From contig CALWNE010000038.1 of assembly GCA_944382705.1 (NCBI GenBank), positions 1-42,175 of the forward strand: a DNA stretch of 42,175 nucleotides, in the 5' to 3' direction. The translations under genes were made by a program, and so were the position numbers. The DNA is from an uncultured Allofournierella sp. Lineage in GTDB: Bacteria; Bacillota; Clostridia; Oscillospirales; Ruminococcaceae. Below, piece by piece: positions 23,714-32,900 of the stretch. The notes under the pieces were generated by a model, which had not been told where the DNA came from, searched no databases, and was given only the letters and a program-made list of their open reading frames with translations. Positions within the stretch are counted from its first letter, which is position 1. Each line of letters begins with the position of its first letter.

Positions 23714-25348
23714 ATGGCAAAGCAGATTCTTCATGGCGAGGAAGCTCGCAAGGCTCTTTCCGCAGGCATCGACACCCTGGCCGATACCGTTAAGATTACC
23801 ATGGGCCCCAAGGGCCGCAATGTGGTGCTGGGCAAGAAGTTTGGCAGCCCTGTGATCACCAACGACGGTGTGACCATTGCGAAGGAAATCGAGCTGAAGG
23901 ATGTATTCGAAAACATGGGCGCACAGCTGGTGCGTGAGGTTGCAACCAAAACCAACGATGCAGCAGGCGACGGCACCACCACCGCTACTGTACTGGCACA
24001 GGCTCTGGTAAACGAGGGCATGAAGAATGTGGCCGCTGGTGCAAACCCCATGGATGTAAAGCGTGGTATGCAGAAAGCTGTTAAGGCTGCTGTGGCTGCT
24101 TTTGCTGCCAACAGCCAGAAGGTAAACGGCTCTCAGGATATTGCCCGTGTTGCCACCGTATCTGCCGATGATGCCGCTGTGGGCACTCTGATTGCAGAGG
24201 CTATGGAGAAGGTAACCGCTGACGGTGTTATCACCATCGAGGAAAGCAAGACTGCCGAAACCTACTCCGAGGTAGTGGAAGGTATGCAGTTTGACCGTGG
24301 TTACATCACCCCCTACATGGTAACCGATACCGAGAAGATGGAAGCCGTTATCGACGACGCTTACATCCTGATCACCGATAAGAAAATCAGCACCATTCAG
24401 GATTTGCTGCCCCTGCTGGAGCAGATTGTCCAGAGTGGCAAGAAGCTGGTAATCGTTGCCGAGGATGTGGAAGGCGAAGCTCTGTCCACCCTGATTGTGA
24501 ACCGTCTGCGCGGCACCTTCACCTGTGTGGCTGTTAAGGCTCCCGGCTTTGGCGATCGCCGCAAGGAGATGCTCCAGGATATTGCCATCCTGACCGGCGG
24601 CCAGGTTATCAGCGAGGAGCTGGGCTACGAGCTGAAGGAGACCAGCATTGATATGCTGGGCCGTGCTCGCCAGGTTAAGGTAACCAAGGAGACCACCACC
24701 ATCGTGGATGGTGCAGGTGCCAAGGCTCTGATTTCCGAGCGTGTAAACCAGATTCGTGCCCAGATGGAAACCACCACCAGCGAATTCGACAAGGAAAAGC
24801 TGCAGGAGCGTCTGGCCAAGCTGGCTGGCGGTGTTGCCGTTATTAAGGTTGGCGCTGCTACCGAAGTGGAAATGAAGGATAAGAAGCTACGCATTGAGGA
24901 TGCTCTGAATGCAACCAAGGCAGCTGTGGAAGAAGGTATCGTGGCTGGCGGCGGCACCGCTGCTATCAACGCTATGCCTGCTGTGCAGAAGGTTTGCGAG
25001 GAACTGGAGGGTGACGAGCGCACTGGTGCCCGCATTGTCCTGAAGGCTCTGGAAGCTCCTCTGCGCCAGATTGCCAAAAACGCCGGTCTGGAAGGCAGCG
25101 TTATCATCGACAAAATCCTCACCGCTGGTAAGCCCAACTACGGTTTCGATGCTCAGAAGGAGCAGTACTGCGACATGATCGAGGCCGGCATTGTGGACCC
25201 CACCAAGGTAACTCGTTCCGCTCTGGAGAATGCAGCCAGCGTGGCTTCCATGGTTCTGACCACCGAAAGCCTGGTAGCCGATGAGCCCGAACAGCCTGGT
25301 GCAGGTGTACCTGCTCCCGATATGGGCGGCATGGGCGGTATGTACTAA
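23714..25348 (+). CDS. groEL: Chaperonin GroEL
   Basis: A 544-residue Cpn60 that folds proteins in an ATP-driven double ring. It has the ATP-site TMGPKGRNVVLGKKFG and VATKTNDAAGDGTTTATVLA, apical segments, AALEEGIVAGGG-like AAVEEGIVAGGGTAAINAM, and the Gly-Met tail GGMGGMY. The start is ATG 23714 (MAKQILHGEEARK) with AAGGAG 10 nt upstream. It follows groES by 71 bp and is followed by a long hairpin. Confidence 0.98.
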   Translation: MAKQILHGEEARKALSAGIDTLADTVKITMGPKGRNVVLGKKFGSPVITNDGVTIAKEIELKDVFENMGAQLVREVATKTNDAAGDGTTTATVLAQALVNEGMKNVAAGANPMDVKRGMQKAVKAAVAAFAANSQKVNGSQDIARVATVSADDAAVGTLIAEAMEKVTADGVITIEESKTAETYSEVVEGMQFDRGYITPYMVTDTEKMEAVIDDAYILITDKKISTIQDLLPLLEQIVQSGKKLVIVAEDVEGEALSTLIVNRLRGTFTCVAVKAPGFGDRRKEMLQDIAILTGGQVISEELGYELKETSIDMLGRARQVKVTKETTTIVDGAGAKALISERVNQIRAQMETTTSEFDKEKLQERLAKLAGGVAVIKVGAATEVEMKDKKLRIEDALNATKAAVEEGIVAGGGTAAINAMPAVQKVCEELEGDERTGARIVLKALEAPLRQIAKNAGLEGSVIIDKILTAGKPNYGFDAQKEQYCDMIEAGIVDPTKVTRSALENAASVASMVLTTESLVADEPEQPGAGVPAPDMGGMGGMY

Positions 25349-25377
25349 GGGATTCGCTCGCTCCTAATCGTTTTATA

Positions 25378-25426
25378 CAGCAAACCAGGCTGGGTGGATG
25401 TTCCACCCGGCCTGGTTCGTTTGCTG
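25378..25426 (+). terminator. Hairpin after groEL
   Basis: A long two-part stem: CAGCAAA/TTTGCTG outside, AACCAGGC/GCCTGGTT and GGGTGGA/TCCACCC inside, with a 3-nt loop. No T-run follows at once, so it may terminate imperfectly or protect the groESL mRNA; the DUF1904 gene begins about 50 nt later. Confidence 0.7.
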
Positions 25427-25474
25427 AACATAAAGGTTTTTACTTGTGTGGGTAAAATAAAGGAGGAAGTTTTT

Positions 25475-25795
25475 ATGCCCCAGATTACGGTAAAGGGTTT
25501 AACCGATGCGCAGATGAAGGAAATCAGCACTCCGCTGGTGCAGCAGTTGGCACAGGCCATCGGCTGCCCGGAAGATTGGCTCATTTTGGAGCTAGTTCCC
25601 ACCACATTTTACAGCGAAGGCAAACAGGTTGCAGGGTTTCCCATTGTGGAGGTATCCTGGTTTGACCGTCCGGATGAGGTGCGCCAGCAGGTAGCCCAGA
25701 TTTTGCGGCGGCAGATTGCCGCCTTAGGCTATCCCTTAATGCAGGTGATCTTTACTACACTCCATCAGGAAGCTTTCTTTGAGTTTGAGGAATAA
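25475..25795 (+). CDS. DUF1904 family protein (tautomerase/MIF-like fold)
   Basis: A 106-residue protein starting MPQITVKGLTDAQMKEIS, with ELVPTTFYSEG, PIVEVSWFDRPDEVRQ and a final VIFTTLHQEAFFEFEE. This matches the DUF1904 family, small proteins resembling 4-oxalocrotonate tautomerase/MIF trimers. Tautomerases use Pro2 as base; here residue 2 is Pro, as in that superfamily, but no reaction is known for the family. AAAGGAGG precedes ATG 25475. It follows groEL and ends before a perfect 20-bp hairpin; it may be read through from groESL or have its own promoter. Confidence 0.8.
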   Translation: MPQITVKGLTDAQMKEISTPLVQQLAQAIGCPEDWLILELVPTTFYSEGKQVAGFPIVEVSWFDRPDEVRQQVAQILRRQIAALGYPLMQVIFTTLHQEAFFEFEE

Positions 25796-25855
25796 GTGCT
25801 CTGAGTGCTGTTAAAAGGTGTCGTCTTGCTTTCGGCTAACAATCACCCAGAAAAT

Positions 25856-25906
25856 AAAAGAACCCTCCGCTTCTGGCCGGTTAAGTCAGAAGCGGAGGGT
25901 TCTTTT
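25856..25906. terminator. Perfect 20-bp bidirectional terminator
   Basis: Positions 25856-25875 and 25887-25906 are exact complements (core AACCCTCCGCTTCTG), with an 11-nt loop, A-run before and T-run after. It lies between the DUF1904 gene and the convergent hcp operon and can serve both. Confidence 0.93.
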
Positions 25907-26004
25907 ATATACTGAAATTTATTGAGGGAACAAGCAGGTGGCCTGACCTGGAGCAGCAAAGATTTTGCAGAACAGGGGAGTGAATGAGAGCCACACCCAA
26001 CCAG

Positions 26005-26508
26005 TTACCTTTGCTGGCCAGCCTGCTCTGCGGCAAATGCTTCATCCAGCTTTGCCAGGCTTTCGGCAGAAAGAGCCCGGGCTGCGAAGGGATATACAGC
26101 GTTGTCCTCTTTTTCGATATGACGGCGCAGGTGTGCGCAGTAGCTCATCGCATTGGCCAAAATCCACAGTTTGTCGGTGGCATTGGGGTTTGCGGCGTAC
26201 CGGGTGACAGCCTGCTCCAGTTCGGATACAAACAGCCGTGCCTGGTCGTGTTCCACAATCATGCCGTGCTGAACCAGATTAATTGCCACGGTACCCAATT
26301 CCTCAGTCATGACCTTGAACAGCAGGCGTTCCTCTTTCTGATGATGGTTTCGGTCGGCTGTCTGGCGGATGAATACAATCGCATCCCGAAATTCCTGTTC
26401 GCTAAAACGATTGTGCTCCATCAGCTCCAGGCACATGGTTTCCATGGCTTGGGTGAACTTCAAAATCTCCTGATGCTCTTCCATCAGTACCTCAATCAGT
26501 TTGGACAT
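26005..26508 (-). CDS. Hemerythrin HHE domain protein
   Basis: A 167-residue four-helix protein with the histidine/acid ligands of a di-iron hemerythrin: MEEHQEIL (helix 1), ADRNHHQKEERLLF (helix 2), HGMIVEHDQAR (helix 3) and HLRRHIEKEDNAVYPF (helix 4). Such proteins bind O2 or NO, or help repair iron centres, in the cytoplasm. The ribosome site CAGGAGG lies inside the end of the upstream gene, with only 5 nt between the two genes. With hcp and the unknown gene it forms a three-gene operon. An Hcp partner role in NO/O2 defence is inferred from context. Confidence 0.9.
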   Translation of the reverse strand: MSKLIEVLMEEHQEILKFTQAMETMCLELMEHNRFSEQEFRDAIVFIRQTADRNHHQKEERLLFKVMTEELGTVAINLVQHGMIVEHDQARLFVSELEQAVTRYAANPNATDKLWILANAMSYCAHLRRHIEKEDNAVYPFAARALSAESLAKLDEAFAAEQAGQQR

Positions 26509-26513
26509 GGCAG

Positions 26514-27125
26514 TTAAACCTCCTGGCTCAGATAAAAAGATAGTGGGCTGTTTTGCTGTGCTTTAAAGCTCTGACGCTGGGCAAAAGCTTCCACCCAGGT
26601 CCACCGCAGCTGGGCATAGGAAATGGCGCAATCTTCGCTCCAGCCGTTGGCGTGGGTAGCGGATTCGATGGACCAGTCAATGGAGCCATCCTCTCGGCTT
26701 GCAACCTGCACACACCGGTCACAGGGCATTCCATCCACCCAAAACAGATCCATGGCTTGCCAAAGTGCGGTGCAGTCGGAACAGGGGGCACTGTGCAGGG
26801 CGGCCTGGTTACGGCCATCCTCTGCCACAAAGGCAAGCAGCTGTTCAGCTTTCTGTTCATCCTGTTTTACGGCCTCTTGCACGGCTGCCGCAAGCCGAGC
26901 TTCTGCATGGGCCACCTGTTGGCTTAGCCACCCATGAATGTTAAGGGGGTCAATCAGATCTTCCAGTGCACCTTGCAGCAAAGGGAACTGGTGATGCAGG
27001 GTTTGTTCAGCATCCTGGGTCCAGCCGTTAGTATCGCCAAACTTGGCAATGGCAAAAGCCAACCGGCTTTGGGCGCATATTTTTTGGTACATCTTGTGAT
27101 GAATCGGGCCTAAAAAAGCACTCAT
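26514..27125 (-). CDS. Unrecognised His/Cys-rich protein in the hcp operon
   Basis: A 203-residue soluble protein I cannot assign to a named family. It has histidine pairs at 9-10 (FLGPIHHKMYQKI) and 44-45 (TLHHQF), single His at 64 and 73, and two Cys pairs, CSDC (115-118) and CDRC (135-138). The C-terminal half is rich in Trp (WSEDCAISYAQLRWTW). The His and Cys pattern suggests metal binding or redox chemistry (inference). ATG 27125 is used because AAGGAG stands 9 nt before it. It lies 60 bp after hcp and 5 bp before a hemerythrin gene, so a role in nitrosative or oxygen stress is likely. Confidence 0.75.
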   Translation of the reverse strand: MSAFLGPIHHKMYQKICAQSRLAFAIAKFGDTNGWTQDAEQTLHHQFPLLQGALEDLIDPLNIHGWLSQQVAHAEARLAAAVQEAVKQDEQKAEQLLAFVAEDGRNQAALHSAPCSDCTALWQAMDLFWVDGMPCDRCVQVASREDGSIDWSIESATHANGWSEDCAISYAQLRWTWVEAFAQRQSFKAQQNSPLSFYLSQEV

Positions 27126-27185
27126 GGGGGCAAGCTCCTTTAAAATCAATTTTATAAAGCCGCAGGGAAAAAAGAGAGGGGGAAA

Positions 27186-29036
27186 TCAGCTGTTCAGCTT
27201 AGCCAGAACTTCTTCCAAGGCAATGCCATGGACGGTGCAGGCATCCCGCAGGGATTCCATCCGAGAAGAAGGGCAGCCCAGGCAGTGCATACCAAATCCG
27301 GTCAGGATTTCTGCCGCATTGGGGCAAAGAGTGAGGATGTCGCCAATCAGGGTATCGCCGTTGATGGAATCAGCAGCAGAGGGCTCTTTTTCCTCACAGT
27401 CAGGGAAGAACAGCTTCATGTCTTCCTCCACGGTGGTAATACCAGCAATTCCAAAGGTCTCCACCAGGACTTTTGCAACATTGGGAGAAAGGAAGGCAGG
27501 CAGGGTGGGGCCCAGATGGATGTTCTTTACACCCAGGTGCAGAAGGGCCAGCAGCACGATGACAGCCTTCTGCTCATACCAGGCAATGTTATACACGATG
27601 GGCAGCTGATTGATGTCATCCAGGCCGAATACTTCCTTCAGCTTCAGGGCAATTACGGCCAACGAGTAGGAATCGTTGCACTGGCCTGCATCCAGCACAC
27701 GGGGAATTCCACCAATGTCGCCCAAATCCAGCTTGTTGTACTTGTATTTTGCGCAGCCAGCGGTCAAAATCACAGTATCTTTGGGCAGTGCCTTAGCAAA
27801 CTCTGTGTAGTAGCTGCGGCTCTTGGCACGGCCATCGCAGCCGGCCATTACCACAAACTTGCGAATGGCGCCGCTCTTAACTGCATTTACCACCTGGTCG
27901 GCCAAAGCCAGCACCTGATTGTGGGCAAAACCGCCTACAATTTCACCGGTCTCCAGCTGGGTGGGGGCAGCACACTGCTTAGCATGCCCAATGATGGCGG
28001 AGAAGTCCTTGTGTTCGCCAAAACTACCGGGGATGTGCTTGCAGCCTGCAAAACCAACAGCGCCGGTGGTGTATACCCGCTCCTTGTAGCTCTCCTTGGG
28101 GGGGACCAGGCAGTTGGTGGTCAGCAGAATGGGGCCGTTAAATGCCTCAAATTCTTCCTTTTGCATCCACCAGGCGTTGCCGTAGTTGCCCACAAAGTTC
28201 TCGTATTTCTTAAAGGCAGGGTAGTAGTGGGCAGGCAGCATCTCGGAATGGGTGTACACATCCACGCCGGTACCCTGGGTCTGTTCCAGAAGCATCTCCA
28301 AATCGTGCAGGTCATGGCCGGATACCAGAATGGCGGGATTGTTCCGAACACCCAGATTTACTTTGGTGATTTCCGGATGGCCGTAAGCGCCGGTGTTTGC
28401 AGCGTCCAGAGCAGCCATGGCATCCACGCCATATTTACCGGTTTCCAAGGTGAGAGCCACCAGTGCATCTGCCGAGAGGGTATCATCCAGCAGTTGAGCC
28501 AGTGCATTCTGAAGGAATGCGTCGTTTTCGGGCACTTCGGTGCCCAAAGCGTTGGCGTGTTTGGTGTAGGCTGCCATGCCCTTGAGTCCGTAAGTGATGA
28601 GCTCCCGCAGGCTGCGAACATCCTCGTTTTCGGTAGCCAGTACACCCACCTGAGCAGCCTTCTCCTCCATCTGCTCCAAGGTGCCGCCCTGGTACAGGCT
28701 GGCCTCAGGCAGAGCATCCTGGCTGGACAGCTGGCTGCGCAGAGCATTCATCTGGTCCAGGGTACCCTGAATCCGTGCCAGAATAGCCTCATCGTCAAAA
28801 TTGGCATTGGTAATGGTTACAAACAGGTTTTCGGTAATCCAGTGGTTTACCTGAGGGTCCACTGTTTTGCCCTCACTGCGCAGGGCAGTGGTGATGGCGC
28901 TCAGTCCCTTGGTGGTGTAAATCAGCAAATCCTGAAGGTTTGCAGTCCGGGCAGTTTTACCGCAAACGCCGCCCTTGGTGCAGCCGGTACAGCCGGCAGT
29001 TTCCTGGCACTGGTAGCAAAACATTGCATTGTGCAT
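27186..29036 (-). CDS. hcp: Hybrid cluster protein (hydroxylamine reductase) with fused redox-disulfide domain
   Basis: A 616-residue Hcp. The N-terminus binds a proximal Fe-S cluster (MFCYQCQETAGCTGCTKGGVCG), and the hybrid cluster ligands appear in VSGHDLHDLEMLL, LLTTNCLVPP, VGFAGCKHIPG, LTAGCAKYKYNKL and DAGQCNDSYS. Hcp reduces NO or hydroxylamine and guards against nitrosative stress. Residues about 550-616 are an extra module (NGDTLIGDILTLCPNAAEIL, GMHCLGCPSSRMESLRDA) matching the hybrid-cluster-associated redox disulfide domain (DUF1858), usually a separate small protein; its CLGC could exchange electrons with the enzyme. First gene of an operon with the unknown protein and hemerythrin. 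AAAGGAG lies 13 nt before the ATG. Confidence 0.95.
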   Translation of the reverse strand: MHNAMFCYQCQETAGCTGCTKGGVCGKTARTANLQDLLIYTTKGLSAITTALRSEGKTVDPQVNHWITENLFVTITNANFDDEAILARIQGTLDQMNALRSQLSSQDALPEASLYQGGTLEQMEEKAAQVGVLATENEDVRSLRELITYGLKGMAAYTKHANALGTEVPENDAFLQNALAQLLDDTLSADALVALTLETGKYGVDAMAALDAANTGAYGHPEITKVNLGVRNNPAILVSGHDLHDLEMLLEQTQGTGVDVYTHSEMLPAHYYPAFKKYENFVGNYGNAWWMQKEEFEAFNGPILLTTNCLVPPKESYKERVYTTGAVGFAGCKHIPGSFGEHKDFSAIIGHAKQCAAPTQLETGEIVGGFAHNQVLALADQVVNAVKSGAIRKFVVMAGCDGRAKSRSYYTEFAKALPKDTVILTAGCAKYKYNKLDLGDIGGIPRVLDAGQCNDSYSLAVIALKLKEVFGLDDINQLPIVYNIAWYEQKAVIVLLALLHLGVKNIHLGPTLPAFLSPNVAKVLVETFGIAGITTVEEDMKLFFPDCEEKEPSAADSINGDTLIGDILTLCPNAAEILTGFGMHCLGCPSSRMESLRDACTVHGIALEEVLAKLNS

Positions 29037-29155
29037 AGTTTATCATACGCTCCTTTGAATGAAAAATAAAGTGTTGATTTTAAAAAGTCTCCCCGGCAGA
29101 CCAGCCGAGCATCTGCAACGGGCGTCGGAAAAGGAAGCCAGGTGAAGGTGCTTTG

Positions 29156-29184
29156 TTGACTTTGTGAGCTTAGTATACTACAAT
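29156..29184 (+). promoter_or_regulatory. Promoter of the Crp/Fnr regulator
   Basis: TTGACT (29156-29161), 17-bp spacer, TACAAT (29179-29184); predicted start of transcription near 29191. It excludes the longer reading of the regulator gene from 29164, which would lie inside the promoter. Confidence 0.8.
29172..29177 (-). promoter_or_regulatory. Predicted -10 of the divergent hcp promoter
   Basis: TATACT on the minus strand, within the spacer of the opposing regulator promoter, with no good -35 match. This is the pattern of a promoter needing an activator. Predicted start of transcription is near 29165, about 130 nt before hcp. Confidence 0.5.
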
Positions 29185-29198
29185 CAAACTATAAATTC

Positions 29199-29214
29199 TG
29201 TTGGAATCACAACA
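29199..29214. promoter_or_regulatory. Palindromic operator TGTTG-N6-CAACA, likely Crp/Fnr-family site
   Basis: TGTTGGAATCACAACA has perfect 5-bp arms around 6 bases, the general size of a Crp/Fnr-type site. Its centre (29206.5) is 41.5 bp upstream of the predicted hcp start, the class II activator position. For the regulator's own transcript it lies at about +9 to +24, where binding would repress. Binding is inferred. Confidence 0.55.
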
Positions 29215-29229
29215 AAAGGAGGGAGAAGT

Positions 29230-29910
29230 TTGGAAATTACCGCAATTTTAAGTGGCTCTCGTTTATTTGAGGGCATTCGGCCGGACCAGATTCGGGTGCT
29301 GCTGGGCTGTCTGGATGTGGAGACTGCCCAGTACGAAAAGGGCAGCTTTGTAATGCACAGCGGCCAAAAAACCAGGCGTATGGGTTTGGTGCTGGAAGGT
29401 ACGGTACACATTATCAAAGAAGATTTTTGGGGCAATCGAGTGATTTTGGGCCAGTCCGTACAGGGGCAGATTTTTGCGGAGTCCTATGCTTGCCTGGGCA
29501 GTGAGGTGCTGGCAGTAAGCGTGGTGGCCTCCACACCGGCAAAGGTGATGTTTTTGGATGTGGGCCGTATTCTGGAAGTATGCACCATTGCTTGCCCATT
29601 CCATACGCAATTAATTCGCAATCTGCTGAATGTGCTGGCAGCCCGTAATTTGATGCTCACACAGAAAGTGGAGCATATGGCACAAAAAACAACCAGAGAA
29701 AAGCTTCTGTCCTATCTTTCTGGCGAAGCACAGAGAGCAGGCAGTGCCAGATTTACCATTCCATACAATCGCCAGGAACTGGCAGACTATCTTTCGGTGG
29801 ATCGGAGTGCTATGTCAACCGAGCTAAGCAAGCTGCAAAAGGAAGGGGTGCTGGAATGCACCAAAAATCAGTTCCATCTATGCCAGGTGCCGGAGGGAAT
29901 GATGCTTTAA
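29230..29910 (+). CDS. Crp/Fnr-family transcriptional regulator, HcpR-like candidate
   Basis: A 226-residue regulator: N-terminal cyclic-nucleotide-type sensor barrel (about 1-120, KGSFVMHSGQKTRRMGLVLEG, GQIFAESYACLG), a dimer helix, and a C-terminal winged helix (RQELADYLSVDRSAMSTELS, KLQKEGVLECTKNQFHL). There is no N-terminal CxxC-type Fe-S motif as in classical FNR. The start is TTG 29230, placed by AAAGGAGGGAG just before it. Divergence from hcp, with a palindrome between, suggests it is the local NO/redox-responsive regulator (HcpR role, inferred). It ends before a terminator shared with the convergent GGDEF/EAL gene. Confidence 0.9.
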   Translation: MEITAILSGSRLFEGIRPDQIRVLLGCLDVETAQYEKGSFVMHSGQKTRRMGLVLEGTVHIIKEDFWGNRVILGQSVQGQIFAESYACLGSEVLAVSVVASTPAKVMFLDVGRILEVCTIACPFHTQLIRNLLNVLAARNLMLTQKVEHMAQKTTREKLLSYLSGEAQRAGSARFTIPYNRQELADYLSVDRSAMSTELSKLQKEGVLECTKNQFHLCQVPEGMML

Positions 29911-29928
29911 TCTCCATTGTCAAACAAT

Positions 29929-29968
29929 AAAAACACGCTCTACCCTGTGCGGGGTAAAGCGTGTTTTT
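29929..29968. terminator. Bidirectional terminator between regulator and GGDEF/EAL gene
   Basis: AAAAACACGCT (29929-29939) pairs with AGCGTGTTTTT (29958-29968); an inner TACCC/GGGTA extends the stem past one mismatch. A-rich on one side and T-rich on the other, it sits between two convergent genes. Confidence 0.88.
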
Positions 29969-29980
29969 GTTTGCAAAGAA

Positions 29981-32900
29981 TTATTCCTCAAAGATTTTGT
30001 ACCCATTGCGGGAAAGTTTTTTTACCTGGTACAAAGCCAGGTCGGCTTTGTGAAGAGAGTCGTCCCAATTATGGAAATCAATAGCGGAACATACGCCAAG
30101 GCTTACCGTGGGGTAGATGACCTCCGAGTTTGTAATAATACGCAGGTCGTTTACCTGAGTAACCAAATTTTCCAGGCACTGCTTTAAACTTTCCTGGTTC
30201 ATGGCACCGGGCTGAATGGTGAATTCGTCACCGCCATAGCGGCCTACCAGGGTATCGTCTGGCAGGTGATTGTGAAGCACCTCAATCACATTTTTCAGCA
30301 CCGTATCGCCCACAAGATGGCCATAGGTGTCGTTGATTTGCTTGAAATGGTCAATGTCCATCAAAATCAGAGGATATTGCTCTGTTGGCTCAATCAGTTC
30401 TGCACGCTGTTTCAGCTTTTCCATAAAAGTGGCACGGTTGTAACACCCGGTTAGGCTGTCGAACAACGCAATCTCCCGCAGGCGATTGTTCAGTGTGTAC
30501 ATGCCTTTCAGTTCTCTGAGATCCTGAACGAACAGGATAATGAATTCAGAATCGTGTTTGTGGGCGCGCCGCATTGTTAACTTGGCAGGCAGGGGAGCAC
30601 CTTCCTGATCCTGCAATACAAACTCAAACGCTGCATCTCCATGGGCAAGTGCTTCATGGAATTTATTGCTGAAGACGGTGTCACTTAAAATGCCGTTGGG
30701 CTGGCGTTCCGGTGTATGGCAGCAAAGGCAATCCAGCTTGCTTTCGCCTTCCAGCCCCAGAATGTGCAGTAATTCCGAGTTGTGGTTACACATGCGCATC
30801 TGGTTATCGTACTCGGCATATCCCATGGGCACCGTATCCAAAATTTTGCGCATATGTTCATTCATGAAGCGAATCTCCGCTTCTGCCTTGAGCTGGTCTC
30901 GCATATCGCGGATATACCCTACCACCATGCTTTCATCCTGCACAGAGATACGGGTCAGCGTGATTTCCGCAGGAATAGGGGTTCCATCCAGCCGACAGTG
31001 GTTCCAGTGAAATCTCACATAGCCCTTTTCAAAGGCTTCGGCAATGTAAGCGTGTGCCTTAATGGCGGATAGCTGCCCATCTGGTTGGTAGGTAGGGGAG
31101 AGCAAAAAGAATTTGTCCAGATATTCCTGCTCGTTGTTAAGGTCAAACAGTTTAATAGCATGCTGGTTGCATTGAATGATTTCGTACTTTTCGCTCCATA
31201 CATTTACACATAGCGGTGTGGCATGTATGATTTGATGCAACAGCTCCACTGCTCGTTCATCTGCCTGCTGGGCCAGCAGCTTATCCCGCATATCCTGTGT
31301 ATAGGCTGCAACAATATAACGACCCTGGTGTTTGATGCGAACCAGCGTCACTTTTGTGGGAATAGGCTCGCCGTTCAGTTTTTGATGCATCCAAAAAAAG
31401 ACCTTTCGGCCAGTGGCAAAGGCTTTGCGCAGGTAAGCAGTAAGCAAAACAGAGGACAGCTGTCCGTCTGGCTGATGGGTGGGCGAAAGCTCAAAGAATC
31501 GGTCAAAATAGATGGCTTTGTTCTCTATTTCAAACAAATCAACACAGGCCTGGTTACAGGCGATGTTTTCCAGTTCTTCGCTCCAAATATTAATGCCTAT
31601 GGGGGAGGATTCCACCATTTCGTTCAGCAGGTCAGCACTCCATGCCTGTGCAATGTCCTCTTTTGCAATGGGGCTTAAACCATGGTGGTACTGCTTGAGC
31701 TGATTTCGGTTAATGAATCGTTCAAAAAACGCTGGAGCCGGTACACCGCCAGAAACATAAAACCCCTGAAATGTATCGCCATACATATAGTATAGGGTGT
31801 TCAGTTCGTCCAGCGTTTCAACACCCTCTACGCACACCGAAAAGCCAGCGTTGTGGCACAGTTCAATGATGGACCGCAGGAACTTGTGTTGCGTTTGGCC
31901 TTCTTGCAGAGCGGTTACAAAGCAACGGTCAATCTTGACAATATCAATAGGGAAACGCTGCAATCTCCCCAGAGAGGAGTAACCGGTGCCAAAATCATCC
32001 ATGGCAATTTTTAAGCCTACCTGTCGCAGGTAGTTCAGTGTTTCGATGGTATCGTATTCATTGTTGCTTAAAAGACTCTCGGTCAGCTCCAGCACCACAT
32101 TGCTGGCAGGTACGCCGGTGTCATCCAGGCAGCTTACAACCTGTTTGCAAAAGTCCGAGGAAAGCATCTGCTGAAGAGAAACATTCACATGAAGCTGGAA
32201 GGTGGGGCAATATTCAATCCAGGATTTGCAGTGCTCTAAGGCAGTTCGCAAAACCCACATGCCAACTTCGGGCATAACACCGCTGTTTTCCAGCAAAGGG
32301 ATAAACTCCGCAGGGCTTACCGGCCCCCTGGTGCTGCTTTGATAGCGCAGCAGGGTTTCTGCACCCACCAAAAGGACATTGCGCACATCCAGAATGGGTT
32401 GAAACACCACAGAAAATCCTTCGAATCCGTTTTTTACACAGCTGATCAATTCGTTGCTCAGCTGTCGGTTGTACAACTTGTGATTCAGCAAATCCTGCTG
32501 ATGAAAACGGAAGATGTTTTTTCCGGCTTCCTTGGCGTCCTGCAAGGCCACCGAGGCATTGCGTATGATTTGCTCCCAGGTTTGGGAGGGTTCAAACATT
32601 ACAATACCAGCAGAGAAGGTGAAGTGATAATCAATGTTGTCGATGTTGTGCTTTTGCTGGCCCAGCAGCTGAATATTGCGAAACAGCTCGGCCATATCTT
32701 CTGCGGTGGCCTGGGGGCAAACTGCCAGAAAGCGGTCTCCATCCTGGCGGAACATCTGGCTGCCCGCAGGCAGAATGGAAAGAACCTTTGCCACAGCAAC
32801 CCGCATGACTGCATCACCAAAGCTATGGCCGTACAGGATGTTGATGTTTGCAAAATTATCAAGGTCCATGGCCATTACAGCGCCGCTCTGCTGTTTACAC

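Noticed and set aside
27228..29069. 613-codon plus-strand open frame
   Set aside because: Antisense to hcp over its whole length, no ribosome site, no recognisable domain.
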